DNA from: Chromatiaceae bacterium | GTDB taxonomy: Bacteria; Pseudomonadota; Gammaproteobacteria; Chromatiales; Chromatiaceae | Length of the DNA: 64,000 nt | NCBI GenBank assembly: GCA_024235415.1 | Contig: JACKML010000003.1 | Location: 186,001-250,000 of the forward strand | Reading direction: 5' to 3' | Part shown: piece by piece, positions 33,998-43,484 of the stretch | How positions within the stretch are numbered: position 1 is the first letter of the stretch | Layout: the number at the start of each line of letters is the position of its first letter | Notes under the pieces: model-generated | Database searches by the model: none | Told to the model about the DNA's origin: nothing | What the model saw: only the letters and a program-made list of their open reading frames with translations | Program-made: the position numbers and the translations under genes

Positions 33998-35194
33998 GGT
34001 GGGGCGCTTTGGCTTCACCAGCGCAGCGACACGGGTTGCGTTGCGGCGCGCGGTCGTGATCTCGACGGCATGCGCCAGGGCCACGCCCATGCGCCGGCGC
34101 AGAAAGCTGACCGGCTTGCCGAAAAGTCGCAGCTCGCTGTCGGGAATCGCGAGTGCCAGTTCCAGGTCTTCGAACACGATGCCTTCGCCGTCGACACCGC
34201 CATAGATCACCGCGCTGGCTCCGTTTTGTGCGAGTCGTGTGTCGACCGGCAGGCCAAGGATGGCGCGCGCGTGCAACGCGAACTCGTCCTGTTGCTGCGT
34301 GATCATCGTGACCATGCCGGTGTCATGTGGACGTGGGCTGACCTCGCTGAACAGTACCTCGTCGCCACGCACGAACAACTCCACGCCGAACAGGCCGCGT
34401 CCTCCCAGCTCCGCGGTGATCCGGCCTGCGATATCACGTGCACGGTCGAGCGCGGCCGACGACATCGGCTGCGGCTGCCAGCTTTCGACGTAGTCCCCCC
34501 GCTCCTGGCGATGTCCGATGGGGGCACAGAAATAGGTGTGAATGCCGCCGTCGCTGCCGAGTGCGCGTACTGTCAGCAGGGTGATCTCGAAGTCGAACTG
34601 CACCATCTCCTCGACGATCACCCGCCCGCGGTTCACCCTGCCGGCGCTGAGTGCATAGTCCCATGCCGTTTCCAGCTCCGCCGCCGTGTGTGCTGTCGAC
34701 TGGCCCTTGCCCGAGGACGACATCACCGGTTTGACGATGCAGGGAAACCCGAGTCGTTGTGCCGCCACGCGCACCTCGTCGAGGCTGTCGGCGAATGCGT
34801 ATCCCGAGGTGGGCAGCCCGAGGGTCTCGGCTGCGAGGCGACGGATGCCCTCCCGGTTCATCGTCAATTGGGTGGCCCGCGCGGTCGGGATCACCTCGGC
34901 GAGACCTTCGGCCTCTATCTCGGCCAGCATGTCGGTGGCGATAGCCTCTATCTCCGGCACGATCAGGTCCGGCCGCTCGCGCAGCACCAGATCGCGAAGT
35001 GCGGCGCCGTCGGTCATGTCGATCACATGTGCCCGATGCGCAACCTGATGGCCCGGTGCGTTGGCGTAGCGGTCGACCGCAATCACCTCGACGCCCAAGC
35101 GTTGCAGGGCGATGATCACCTCTTTGCCCAGTTCGCCGGCGCCCAGCAGCATTACTCGCGTTGCCGTAGGGCTCAGGGGTGTACCGATACGCAT
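33995..35194 (-). CDS. purT: Formate-dependent phosphoribosylglycinamide formyltransferase PurT
   Basis: A 399-residue ATP-grasp enzyme for the formate-dependent third step of purine synthesis (GAR to formyl-GAR). Visible signatures: N-terminal MLLGAGELGKEV, PEIEAIATD, the ATP-grasp lid MSSSGKGQS, RGLFGVELFV, and SEVSPRPHDTGMVT. Length equals that of the well-known family. Its stop codon lies inside palindrome copy 3. Confidence 0.95.
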   Translation of the reverse strand: MRIGTPLSPTATRVMLLGAGELGKEVIIALQRLGVEVIAVDRYANAPGHQVAHRAHVIDMTDGAALRDLVLRERPDLIVPEIEAIATDMLAEIEAEGLAEVIPTARATQLTMNREGIRRLAAETLGLPTSGYAFADSLDEVRVAAQRLGFPCIVKPVMSSSGKGQSTAHTAAELETAWDYALSAGRVNRGRVIVEEMVQFDFEITLLTVRALGSDGGIHTYFCAPIGHRQERGDYVESWQPQPMSSAALDRARDIAGRITAELGGRGLFGVELFVRGDEVLFSEVSPRPHDTGMVTMITQQQDEFALHARAILGLPVDTRLAQNGASAVIYGGVDGEGIVFEDLELALAIPDSELRLFGKPVSFLRRRMGVALAHAVEITTARRNATRVAALVKPKRPT

Positions 35195-35372
35195 GTCTTT
35201 CTCCCATTGGATCCGGGGTGCAAGCGTAGCGGCAGACAGGGCCCGTGGCGAGGGCGCGGCGCGTGATCATGCCCGGCCGCGGACGCCGCTCCGGGCGCGC
35301 GCGAATTCAGGCTACGGTATGTGCGTGATTCGGCGCTAGAATCGGGCCATCGCCGGCAAACGCGAAAACAGG

Positions 35373-36857
35373 ATGAGCGAGAAATCCGAAACTATCGTCA
35401 TTGCGGATCTCATGGCGCGCAGCGGTGTGGGGTTTGGTACCAGTGGGGCCCGTGGTCTCGCTGACGCGATGACGGATCGCGTCTGTTACCTGTACACGGT
35501 CGGGTTTCTTCAATATCTGGAGAAGGGCGGCGTCATTCGCCCCGGCGATGCTGTCGCATTGGCCGGTGATTTCCGTCCCAGTACGCCGCGTATCATGGCA
35601 GCGGCCGCCAGCGCGATATCAGACCTCGGTTACGAGCCCGTCAATTGCGGCAATATCCCGACCCCGGCCGTGGCCTGTTATGCGATTGCCGAGCGTATCG
35701 CCAGCTTGATGGTGACGGGCAGCCATATTCCCGACGACCGCAACGGCATAAAATTCTACAAACCGGATGGCGAGGTGCTCAAGGCGGACGAGGCGGGTAT
35801 CCGCGAGCAGACGGTGTCAGTGCCGCTGGCCCTGTTCGATGAGAAAGGGTGTTTCATCGAGCCGCAATCACTGCCAGCTGAAGACGGTTCGGCCTGCCGA
35901 CGCTACATTGCGCGGTACCTGGATTTTTTCCCAGCGGGTTGCCTCGCCGGCAGCCGCATCCTGGTCTACGAACACTCGAGTGTCGCCGCGCGGGTGATGA
36001 CCGAGATCTTCGGCGGCCTTGGCGCAGATGTGGTGCGGCGCGGGTACTCCGAAACATTTCTTCCGGTCGACACCGAGGCCGTGCGCCCCCAGGATATCGC
36101 CCTGGCCAGGGGCTGGGCCGCCGCCGAGCATTTCGACCTGCTGGTGTCCGCCGACGGTGACGGCGACCGCCCGCTGGTGGGTGACGAACACGGCAACTGG
36201 TTGCGGGGTGATGTGGCCGGTATTCTCACGGCGCGTTATCTCGATGCCGAGGTGGTTGTGACCCCGGTCAGCAGCAACAGCGCATTGGAAAAGTCCGAAT
36301 GGTTCACCAGGGTGGTGCGCACCCGCATCGGTTCGCCTTTTGTGATCGAGGGCATGCAACAGGCGGTCTCAGAGGGTGCGCGCCAGGTGGTTGGTTACGA
36401 GGCGAACGGCGGCTTTCTGATCATGACGCCGATCGTCGTCGACGGTCGCCCGCTGGCAGCGCTGCCCACCCGTGATGCCATAATCGTGGCCCTGGGTGTG
36501 CTGCTGCTGGCCAGACGCCAGGGTGTGCCGGTGTCACAGGTCGGTGCATTGCTGCCACCGCGTTTCACCGCCAGTGACCGGTTGAAGGATTTTCCCACCG
36601 AATTGAGCGCGCAGCGCATTGCCGGCCTGGCCCAGGATCCGCAGGCGATCGAACAGGCCTTTCCTACACTGGGTGCAGTGACCCACATCGATCTCACCGA
36701 TGGCTTGCGCGCCACCTTCGCCAACGACGAGGTGGTCCATCTGCGGCCGTCGGGCAACGCCCCTGAATTGCGTTGCTATACCGAGGCGGATAGCGCCGAG
36801 CGCGCCCAGTCGTTGAATGCTGAATGCATCGGTCGGCTCGCCGCATGGCGCGGCTGA
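35373..36857 (+). CDS. Phosphohexomutase (phosphomannomutase/phosphoglucomutase family)
   Basis: A 494-residue alpha-D-phosphohexomutase. Visible are GVGFGTSGARG near the N-terminus, the phosphoserine loop TGSHIPDDRNGIK (residues 116-128, with Ile where Asn is usual), the metal loop SADGDGDRPLV (about 259-269) and a sugar-binding region GYEANGGFL near 350. The C-terminal phosphate-binding motif is RPSGNAPELR. It interconverts hexose 6- and 1-phosphates for polysaccharide precursors. Mannose or glucose preference cannot be told from sequence. Confidence 0.85.
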   Translation: MSEKSETIVIADLMARSGVGFGTSGARGLADAMTDRVCYLYTVGFLQYLEKGGVIRPGDAVALAGDFRPSTPRIMAAAASAISDLGYEPVNCGNIPTPAVACYAIAERIASLMVTGSHIPDDRNGIKFYKPDGEVLKADEAGIREQTVSVPLALFDEKGCFIEPQSLPAEDGSACRRYIARYLDFFPAGCLAGSRILVYEHSSVAARVMTEIFGGLGADVVRRGYSETFLPVDTEAVRPQDIALARGWAAAEHFDLLVSADGDGDRPLVGDEHGNWLRGDVAGILTARYLDAEVVVTPVSSNSALEKSEWFTRVVRTRIGSPFVIEGMQQAVSEGARQVVGYEANGGFLIMTPIVVDGRPLAALPTRDAIIVALGVLLLARRQGVPVSQVGALLPPRFTASDRLKDFPTELSAQRIAGLAQDPQAIEQAFPTLGAVTHIDLTDGLRATFANDEVVHLRPSGNAPELRCYTEADSAERAQSLNAECIGRLAAWRG

Positions 36858-36920
36858 GTCACGGGCGGCGATTGCCCCGTTGCGCGGGGTACAGATCCAT
36901 ACCGACAGTGAGGAGACAAC

Positions 36921-37220
36921 ATGCTGGACTACCGTGAGAAGCGCAATTACCCGCGAATGGACATCGATTGCCCCGCGAGTTTCACCGTCGTCGGCGGCAA
37001 GGGTGGCGGCGCGATCGTCAAGAATCTCAGCGGTGGCGGCGTACTGATGTGGATCGATCACCAGATCGGCGCTGACGCGACACTGCAAATCGAGATCAAG
37101 CCGGTCAACGATATCACCCCCCCCATGGTGGCCGAGGTGCGGGTACTGCGTTGCACCCCCGTCAGTGACGACGACGGCAGTTTCGCAGTCGCCTGCCAGA
37201 TCAGCCGGATACTTGGGTGA
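36921..37220 (+). CDS. PilZ-domain c-di-GMP receptor-like protein
   Basis: A 99-residue single-domain protein with the PilZ features: basic REKRNYPR near the N-terminus and NLSGGGVLMWID, corresponding to the (D/N)xSxxG motif. Such proteins bind c-di-GMP and act as adaptors. It overlaps the next gene by 4 bp and sits near c-di-GMP-linked and motility genes of this window. Confidence 0.85.
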   Translation: MLDYREKRNYPRMDIDCPASFTVVGGKGGGAIVKNLSGGGVLMWIDHQIGADATLQIEIKPVNDITPPMVAEVRVLRCTPVSDDDGSFAVACQISRILG

Positions 37221-37480
37221 GCGACACGCTCGAAGAGGTGCTGGGTGTCATCAATGCAGCGCCGCGGTCGGCCGCTGCGCTAACCCTGTATGCGCTGGTC
37301 TCGACGCTGGAGCACGAAGGCGCCGGTTGCCTGTTCAAGCTGGACAAGCTGCGCGATCTGTCCGCGGCGCAGCGGCGTCTCGCCTATGGGCTGATGGAAA
37401 TGATGGCGCAGCGACGCATCGGTGATGCCGTCTGGGTGGCCGCCAAGACGAAAATGGATGCGTCCGTGAGGCAAGGCTAG
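37217..37480 (+). CDS. Small helical protein co-transcribed with the PilZ gene
   Basis: An 87-residue protein starting at GTG 37217, overlapping the PilZ stop (GTGA). It is Leu/Ala-rich and mostly helical, without membrane segment or recognised domain. The coupling suggests it works with the PilZ protein. Its end overlaps the convergent transporter gene. Confidence 0.6.
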   Translation: MSDTLEEVLGVINAAPRSAAALTLYALVSTLEHEGAGCLFKLDKLRDLSAAQRRLAYGLMEMMAQRRIGDAVWVAAKTKMDASVRQG

Positions 37481-38352
37481 CCGGGTGGCTTGCGAGGTGA
37501 CCTTTTCAGCACCAGGTAGACACCTGCCACGGTGACTCCGATGCCGAGCACGCTGGCGACACCCAGTCGCTCATCGAACAGCAGCCAACTCTCGATCGCA
37601 GTGACCGGCGGCACCAGGTAGAAGTAGGTGGCGACCCGAGCCGCCTCACCCTCGCGGATCATCCACATCAGCAACAGGATGGCGCCGACCGAGAGCCCGC
37701 ACACGAGCCATGCCAGGGCGGCGATCAGTTGCGGCGTCCACACCACGTCACCGTGCTCGAATCCACCCGTCAGCAGCCCCATCCAGAGCGCGGTCGCCAG
37801 GTACTGGAAAAACGAGCCGGTCAGCAGATCGGTGCCTCCACCAAAGCGTTTCTGATAAAGCGTGCCGATCGAGATGCCAAACAGGGCGACAAAGATCGCC
37901 AGCAATGCAGTGGCAGGCAGGTGGATGCTGTCGAGCGACTCCCCGCGCACGAGGACCAGGGTGGCGCCAATCATGCCCAGTGCCAGACCCAGCCACTGGC
38001 CGGGCCGAAGCGAGCTCCCCGTGAACTGCCAGGCCAATACGGCGGTGAGCAGCGGCTGCAGTCCGACGAGCAGTGACGCGATACCCGCCGGCATGTGCAG
38101 CTTGATCGCCGCGAATACGCCGCCGAGGTAGGCCGCGTGCACCAGCGTGCCGACCGCCATCTGGTGCATCGCCTGGCGCGGTGTCGGCCAGCGCGCACGG
38201 AATATGACAATCAGGCCGCTGAACACGGCCAGGGTCAGCAGCATGCGGATGAACAGCAGATTGAACGGCTCGATGAACGGCAGGGCGTACTTGGCCCCGA
38301 TGAACCCGGTGCTCCACAGCAGCACGAACAGCAGCGGTACCCAGCGGGTCAT
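37477..38352 (-). CDS. EamA/DMT-family transporter
   Basis: A 291-residue membrane protein with ten predicted helices in two repeats of five, as in the drug/metabolite transporter superfamily. The first helix reads LLFVLLWSTGFIGAKYALPF, typical of EamA domains. The substrate is unknown; the gene is convergent with the PilZ operon. Confidence 0.88.
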   Translation of the reverse strand: MTRWVPLLFVLLWSTGFIGAKYALPFIEPFNLLFIRMLLTLAVFSGLIVIFRARWPTPRQAMHQMAVGTLVHAAYLGGVFAAIKLHMPAGIASLLVGLQPLLTAVLAWQFTGSSLRPGQWLGLALGMIGATLVLVRGESLDSIHLPATALLAIFVALFGISIGTLYQKRFGGGTDLLTGSFFQYLATALWMGLLTGGFEHGDVVWTPQLIAALAWLVCGLSVGAILLLMWMIREGEAARVATYFYLVPPVTAIESWLLFDERLGVASVLGIGVTVAGVYLVLKRSPRKPPG

Positions 38353-38404
38353 CGTCGTGCGCAGCGGCGGCAGATCCGCGCAGCCATGCTGCGGTACGCG
38401 GCAC

Positions 38405-39076
38405 TCATTGCAGCGCGGTGTTCGGTGTCACCCCGTTTGGCATGACGAAGTCGCGCGGCGGCAGGTACTCCAGGACCTCGCGCGCCTCGTCGTCGATCAG
38501 CACCGACAGCCCCAGCTGCGGATAGAACCAGCTCACCGCATGCTCGTTTTCCTCCAGCCAGGCAGCGGGTTCACCGAACCGCGCACGAAAGAAATCACTG
38601 TCGAGATTGCGCGTCCCGGGCACGTAGGTGATTACCGTCAGTCGGCGTCCCATGTGCAGCTGTGGCGCGTCGTTGAGAGTGTATTTCCAGTCGCCGCTGG
38701 GTGATCCCTCGCGGTGCGTGCTGCGTTCGCGCAGCGCATCGAGGTCGGCATCGTCGGCCTGCAGGCCAACCACGACCTTGGCCTTGAGCGGCCCGAACTG
38801 GACATCACCGAAATAGGCCTCGAGTTTCATCGGCCCGTCTTTGGGTTCGAACAGCGCCAGGCCCTCGATGCCACCGAACTTGGCCATCGCCTCGGCCAGC
38901 GTGGCGCTGCCCAGTTCGATATCGAACACGCGACTGCTGCCATCGGCATTGACCGTGACCTGCCAAGGCAGGTCGGTCCTGGGCTCCAGTTCATCCGGAT
39001 CGGGTTCAGGGGTGAGCAGCGCGAACGCCGCCAGCAGAACGGCGACGATCGCCAGGATGCCGAGTGGAATTTTCAT
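38405..39076 (-). CDS. Membrane-anchored exported protein of unknown function
   Basis: A 223-residue protein with one N-terminal helix (MKIPLGILAIVAVLLAAFALL), then a globular part facing the periplasm. No motif recognised. It is on the same strand as ycgL, 12 bp after its stop, so the two may share a transcript. Confidence 0.7.
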   Translation of the reverse strand: MKIPLGILAIVAVLLAAFALLTPEPDPDELEPRTDLPWQVTVNADGSSRVFDIELGSATLAEAMAKFGGIEGLALFEPKDGPMKLEAYFGDVQFGPLKAKVVVGLQADDADLDALRERSTHREGSPSGDWKYTLNDAPQLHMGRRLTVITYVPGTRNLDSDFFRARFGEPAAWLEENEHAVSWFYPQLGLSVLIDDEAREVLEYLPPRDFVMPNGVTPNTALQ

Positions 39077-39088
39077 TCGAGGCCCATA

Positions 39089-39367
39089 TCAGTCCAGGTT
39101 CCCGTGGTACAGCTCGGGCTGCAGCTGGGGCGGCATCTGCAGGTGGTAACCCTGGATCCGCAGGTGCGTCATGACCTTGTTCACGTCCTCGCGTGCGAGT
39201 TTACGCTCGCTGCTCAGTTCCAGTTCGATCACCAGCACGGGCTCGCCGAAACGCTCGAGCAGGGGCGCGGGGACCTTGTCGAAGGCATCCTCCTGCGCGA
39301 GATAGAGATACATCTCCTGTTTGCGCAGGCTGCGATAGACCCAGCAAGGCAGGTTGTTTTCGGCCAT
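39089..39367 (-). CDS. ycgL: YcgL-domain protein
   Basis: A 92-residue protein matching the YcgL family: CWVYRSLRKQEMYLYL, then the acidic/basic central part and the QGYHLQMPPQ end. The family is widespread in gammaproteobacteria; a role in peptidoglycan or division has been proposed but is not settled. Confidence 0.88.
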   Translation of the reverse strand: MAENNLPCWVYRSLRKQEMYLYLAQEDAFDKVPAPLLERFGEPVLVIELELSSERKLAREDVNKVMTHLRIQGYHLQMPPQLQPELYHGNLD

Positions 39368-39481
39368 GACGTGTTACCTTTTATCCGATTGCGGATTCTA
39401 TACGTGCCGGGCCTGATTTGTGCGCCCGGGGAACCATTAGGGCCATCATCGACTCTGTGCAGACAGGATGAGGTAAGCGCC

Positions 39482-40024
39482 ATGTGTTCGAATCTGATTC
39501 GGTTGACACTGCTGCCTGTCACCTTCAGCGTCCTGCTCGGCGCATGCGCGGGTGTTCCACCTCAGGGTCTGGAAGACAGCCTGCAGCAGGCACCGACGCC
39601 GCGCATGGTGCAGGCGGCCCCCGACAGCTTTCGGGGCCAGAGCGTGCGCTGGGGTGGCGAGATACTGGGTCTGCAGAATCATCCGAAGGTCACCGAGGTC
39701 GAGGTGTATGCGAGACCGCTGCTCGACAACGCCGAACCACGCCCCGACGGCGGTGAGGGGGTGCGCTTCATCGCCCGGGTCACCGGCTTTCTCGATCCTG
39801 CCGAGTACCGTGCAGGCAAACGCCTGACGGTGCGCGGCCGCCTCGAACCTGCGCTGACGCGAGCGGTGGGCGAGTATCCTTACCTGTTTCCGGTGGTCCG
39901 GGTGGATGTATTTCATCTGTGGCCCGTGTACCAGCCACCACGCGATCCCTATTACTACGACCCATGGTGGCCGTGGGGCCCCTGGGGGGGTTGGGGACCC
40001 TACCGCCACCATCCCTACTGGTGA
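39482..40024 (+). CDS. Slp-family outer-membrane lipoprotein, copy 1
   Basis: A 180-residue lipoprotein precursor with lipobox LLGAC. The Slp domain covers VRWGGEILGLQNHP, EVEVYARPL and RFIARVTGFLDPAEY. The end is a Trp/Pro/Tyr-rich tail (PYYYDPWWPWGPWGGW) absent from copy 2. Slp-type lipoproteins sit in the outer membrane, often induced by starvation. A GAGGTAAG site precedes the ATG. Confidence 0.88.
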   Translation: MCSNLIRLTLLPVTFSVLLGACAGVPPQGLEDSLQQAPTPRMVQAAPDSFRGQSVRWGGEILGLQNHPKVTEVEVYARPLLDNAEPRPDGGEGVRFIARVTGFLDPAEYRAGKRLTVRGRLEPALTRAVGEYPYLFPVVRVDVFHLWPVYQPPRDPYYYDPWWPWGPWGGWGPYRHHPYW

Positions 40025-40029
40025 CCGAT

Positions 40030-40542
40030 ATGAAGCCATTGATCCTGATCTTTTCCGTTGCCTTGTGGGTGCTGGCCGGCTGTGCCGCTACCCCGGGACC
40101 GGACGATGCCGCGGCCACGCCGAACCAGGTGCTGGCGGGTGACGATTCCAGCGGTGCTGTGCATTGGGGTGGGCAGATCGTGAGTATCAAGAACCGGCGT
40201 GACTACACCCTTGTCGAAGTGCTGGCACTGCCGCTGGAGGGCAGCGGCCGGCCGCGTGTGGACGGCAAGTCCGGGGGGCGCTTCATCGTGCAGCGGCAGG
40301 GATTCCTCGAGCCGCACGAATATGCGCCGGACCGCCTGCTCGAAGTCCGTGGGCAGTTGGATGGGTTCATCCATGGCACCGTCGGCGATTCCCCTTACCG
40401 CTATCCGCTGGTACAGGGTGAACAGGTGATCCTGTGGCCGGAAGATGCCGCAGTCACCACCAGTCCGATCAAGCCGCGGGTCAACTTCGGCGTCGGGGTG
40501 GGGACTTACGGCAGTGGCGTGGGGATCGGCATCGGGTTCTGA
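40030..40542 (+). CDS. Slp-family outer-membrane lipoprotein, copy 2
   Basis: A 170-residue lipoprotein precursor with lipobox LAGC. It shares the Slp core with its neighbour (VHWGGQIVSIKN, VEVLALPL, RFIVQRQGFLEPHEY) and ends in a Gly-rich GVGVGTYGSGVGIGIGF. It starts 5 bp after copy 1, so the pair is a tandem duplication in one operon, with divergent tails. Confidence 0.88.
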   Translation: MKPLILIFSVALWVLAGCAATPGPDDAAATPNQVLAGDDSSGAVHWGGQIVSIKNRRDYTLVEVLALPLEGSGRPRVDGKSGGRFIVQRQGFLEPHEYAPDRLLEVRGQLDGFIHGTVGDSPYRYPLVQGEQVILWPEDAAVTTSPIKPRVNFGVGVGTYGSGVGIGIGF

Positions 40543-40557
40543 CGACCGGGCCTGCGA

Positions 40558-41019
40558 TCAGCGGCTTGCCGGAACCTTCAGTTGCCGGCCCTCCAGGTGC
40601 GCGAGCACGACCATCAGCAGCTTGAACAGGTTCTTCAGGCGCACGCGCAGCGCGACCTCGGCGGAGCCGGCGACGAGCTTCTTGAGCGTCGCAATGCGCT
40701 CGTAGACTGTCTCGATCAGCCTTGATGTGGACCAGTCACGGTAGCGCGCGAACTCGCGGATGTTGGCAAAGGTGTCGGGCGCGAGCTTCTTTTTCTGCAG
40801 ACCATCGAGATCGACGCCCTGCCTGCAGGCGTCCCGATAGTGCGCGTCCTCGAGGCCGGCGACGATGGCTGCCGGTGTCAGCCCCTCACGCAGTCCCTCG
40901 CGCAGGAAGGCGAGGTTGTGCCGGATCTCGGTCAGCAACAGACCCTGCGACGATTTGCGTGCGCGGTACTTCGCCTGCTCCTTGTCGTAGATCGCGTACA
41001 GGTCCTGGACGATGCTCAT
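40558..41019 (-). CDS. Conserved-looking protein of unknown function
   Basis: A 153-residue soluble, helical, Arg/Lys/Glu-rich protein without recognised domain. Its start lies 3 bp after the stop of the alcohol dehydrogenase gene, so it is probably in the same operon. Confidence 0.65.
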   Translation of the reverse strand: MSIVQDLYAIYDKEQAKYRARKSSQGLLLTEIRHNLAFLREGLREGLTPAAIVAGLEDAHYRDACRQGVDLDGLQKKKLAPDTFANIREFARYRDWSTSRLIETVYERIATLKKLVAGSAEVALRVRLKNLFKLLMVVLAHLEGRQLKVPASR

Positions 41020-41022
41020 CGC

Positions 41023-42249
41023 TTACAGCCGCGTGCTCAACAGGCTGGCCAGTTCGTCGTCTTCGAGGCGTAGCGGGTTGGTCTGCATGCTGCCGCCACG
41101 GCTGTTGGCGACCACGCGCCCGATATCGGCGCCGGTCATCCCGAACTGACCGAGCCGTGGCAGCGACAGGCGCTCGGTCCACTGCTCCAGCAGGTCGACC
41201 AGCCCGTCCTGCGCCGCCGCCTCGCTGTTGAACATGCGACCACTCAACAGGATCCCCGCCTCGGCGTACTTGCGCAAAGCAATGCCGGTGGGGTCGCGCC
41301 CGCGCAGCGCATCGATGTTGACCCGCGTGGCAGCCGCCACCAGAGTGCCGCACACCACCCCGTGGGGGATCGGGAAGAATGCACCGAGCGGTGAGGCCAG
41401 CCCGTGTACCGAGCCCAGGCCGCACTGAGCCAGCGTGATGCCCGAGCACAGCGATGCATAGGCGATCTTCTGGTAGCCCTGCTGGGCCATGGGATCGCCG
41501 GTCGTCCAGGCCTGCCAGAAGCCGTCGCGGAACGCCTGCATCCCCGACGAGGCGAGGGCATCGGTGAACGGGCTGGCGCGCAGCGAGACATACGACTCGA
41601 GCAGCTGCGTGAATGCATCCATGCCATTCGCCGCGATCAGTGCCTTGGGGCAGCTGTCGAGCAGGCTCGGGTCCACGACTGCGACTTCGGCCACCAGCCG
41701 GTTGTCGCGAAACGATTTTTTGAAGCCGTCCGGTCCGTGCCGCGAAAGCACCGCGTTCTTGGTGGCCTCGCTGCCGGTGCCGGCGGTGGTCGGCGCGGCG
41801 ACAAAGGGTACGGCCGGGCCCGCGTAGGGCAGGCCGCGGCCGACGCCTTCGAGGTGGTCAAGCAGGCTGGTACCGCTGCGCAACAGGCCGGCAATCGCCT
41901 TGGCCGCGTCGAGCGCGCTGCCGCCGCCGATACCGGCCACCACGTCGATGGGGTCGTCACGATGCCGGCGCACGGCCTCGTCGACCATCTCGGGCGACGG
42001 TTCGCCCGCGATGGTGACCTGCTGCCATTCCAGTCCGGCAGCGCTCAGGCCGTCGAGCAGGCGCGGCCAACGCGGCGTCGCCTGCAGCGAGGCGCGGCCG
42101 GTGACCAGCAGCACGTGGCGGCCGTAGCCGGCCAGGATCTGTGGCAGCTCATCCAGGCTGCCGCTGCCGAAATGGATTTCCGGCAGGCGTGCAACCTGGA
42201 AGGCCTTGAAGGGGTTCACGTTGTCGACATCCGGTGGATCAGCGATCAC
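41023..42249 (-). CDS. Iron-containing alcohol dehydrogenase
   Basis: A group III metal-dependent alcohol dehydrogenase of 408 residues (GTG at 42249; a GTG at 42219 is possible). Seen are the NAD-binding GIGGGSALDAAKAIAG and the metal-binding region ANGMDAFTQLLESYVS and VHGLASPLGAFFPIPHG, including the His residues that ligate iron. It oxidises or reduces alcohols/aldehydes with NAD(P); the substrate is unknown. Confidence 0.9.
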   Translation of the reverse strand: MIADPPDVDNVNPFKAFQVARLPEIHFGSGSLDELPQILAGYGRHVLLVTGRASLQATPRWPRLLDGLSAAGLEWQQVTIAGEPSPEMVDEAVRRHRDDPIDVVAGIGGGSALDAAKAIAGLLRSGTSLLDHLEGVGRGLPYAGPAVPFVAAPTTAGTGSEATKNAVLSRHGPDGFKKSFRDNRLVAEVAVVDPSLLDSCPKALIAANGMDAFTQLLESYVSLRASPFTDALASSGMQAFRDGFWQAWTTGDPMAQQGYQKIAYASLCSGITLAQCGLGSVHGLASPLGAFFPIPHGVVCGTLVAAATRVNIDALRGRDPTGIALRKYAEAGILLSGRMFNSEAAAQDGLVDLLEQWTERLSLPRLGQFGMTGADIGRVVANSRGGSMQTNPLRLEDDELASLLSTRL

Positions 42250-42300
42250 ACATTATCGCCGATTCCGGTGCTGTCGCGGTGCCGATGTGGCGGGCTGCGC

Positions 42301-43413
42301 CTAGCCGGTGGCCTCGCTCTGTTGCAGGCCAATGGCGCTGCCGCTGGATTTCACTCCGGAATCCAGGCGGATGCGCAGTGCCAGGTTGTTGCGCGAATCG
42401 GCGTGGTTCAATGCCTCTTCAAGCGAGATGGCGCCTTCCTGGTACAGGTCGTACAGCGACTGATCGAAGGTCATCATGCCGCGCTGGCCGCCCTGCTCCA
42501 TGGCTTCCTTCAGGTCGTGGATCTTGCCCTTCTGGATCAGCTCGGCGGTGTAACTGGTCAGCAGCAGTATCTCAATCGCCGCGCGGCGACCTCCGTCGAT
42601 GGTCGGGATGAGGCGCTGTGAGATCACGGCCCTGAGGTTGAGCGACATGTCGTTGTGGATCTGGCGGTGTGCGCTGTCGGGGAAGAAGTTGATGATGCGG
42701 TCCAGCGCCTGGTTGGCATTGTTGGCATGCAGCGTCGACAGGCACAGGTGTCCGGTCTCGGCGTAGGCAATCGCGTGCTGCATGGTTGCCGCATCACGGA
42801 TCTCACCGATCATGATCACGTCCGGCGCCTCGCGCAGCGCGTTCTTCAGGGCGTTCTCGTAGTTCATCGCGTCGAGACCGATCTCGCGCTGGTTCACCAC
42901 CGATTTCTTGTGGCTGTGCAGGAACTCGATCGGGTCCTCGATCGACAGGATGTGCCCGGTCTGGTTCTGGTTGCGGTAGTCGATCATCGAGGCCAGCGTC
43001 GTCGACTTGCCCGAGCCGGTGGAACCGACCACCAGGACCAGCCCGCGTTTTTCCAGGATGATCTTTTTCAGCAGTTGCGGCAGGTGCAACTCCTCGATAC
43101 TCGGGATCTGCGCCTTGATGAAGCGGATCACCATCGCCACGTCGCCGCGCTGGCGGAAGACGTTGACGCGGAAGCGGCCGAGTGCGGCGACCGAGATCGC
43201 CAGGTTGCACTCCAAGGTGCTCTCGAACTCCCGGACCTGCTCATCGCTCATGATCGAGTAGGCGAGGCCGGAGACGTCACCCGCGCCGAGGCGGGTCTCA
43301 CCGATAGCCACCGTCTGCCCGGATATCTTGATGTGAGGGCAGGCCCCGGTGCTGAAATACAGATCCGATCCATTGCGCTGTACCATGAGGCGCAGATAAG
43401 GGCTGAGTTCCAT
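42301..43413 (-). CDS. pilU: Type IV pilus retraction ATPase PilU
   Basis: A 370-residue PilT-class secretion ATPase with Walker A GSTGSGKST (about 130-138), Asp box SIEDPIEFLH, Walker B-like DVIMIGEIRD and His box TGHLCLSTLHANNA. Length and the extended C-terminus (LALRIRLDSG...) favour PilU over PilT. It aids pilus retraction. The ATG at 43413 is chosen because ELSPYLRLMV is the family start and an AGGGAT site precedes it. pilT is not adjacent. Confidence 0.9.
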   Translation of the reverse strand: MELSPYLRLMVQRNGSDLYFSTGACPHIKISGQTVAIGETRLGAGDVSGLAYSIMSDEQVREFESTLECNLAISVAALGRFRVNVFRQRGDVAMVIRFIKAQIPSIEELHLPQLLKKIILEKRGLVLVVGSTGSGKSTTLASMIDYRNQNQTGHILSIEDPIEFLHSHKKSVVNQREIGLDAMNYENALKNALREAPDVIMIGEIRDAATMQHAIAYAETGHLCLSTLHANNANQALDRIINFFPDSAHRQIHNDMSLNLRAVISQRLIPTIDGGRRAAIEILLLTSYTAELIQKGKIHDLKEAMEQGGQRGMMTFDQSLYDLYQEGAISLEEALNHADSRNNLALRIRLDSGVKSSGSAIGLQQSEATG

Positions 43414-43484
43414 AACGTATCCCTGGTGTCTTACAGTCCGGTAATTGTTTACGGCCGCTGAATGGGAAAGTTGAGGTCGCGTCG

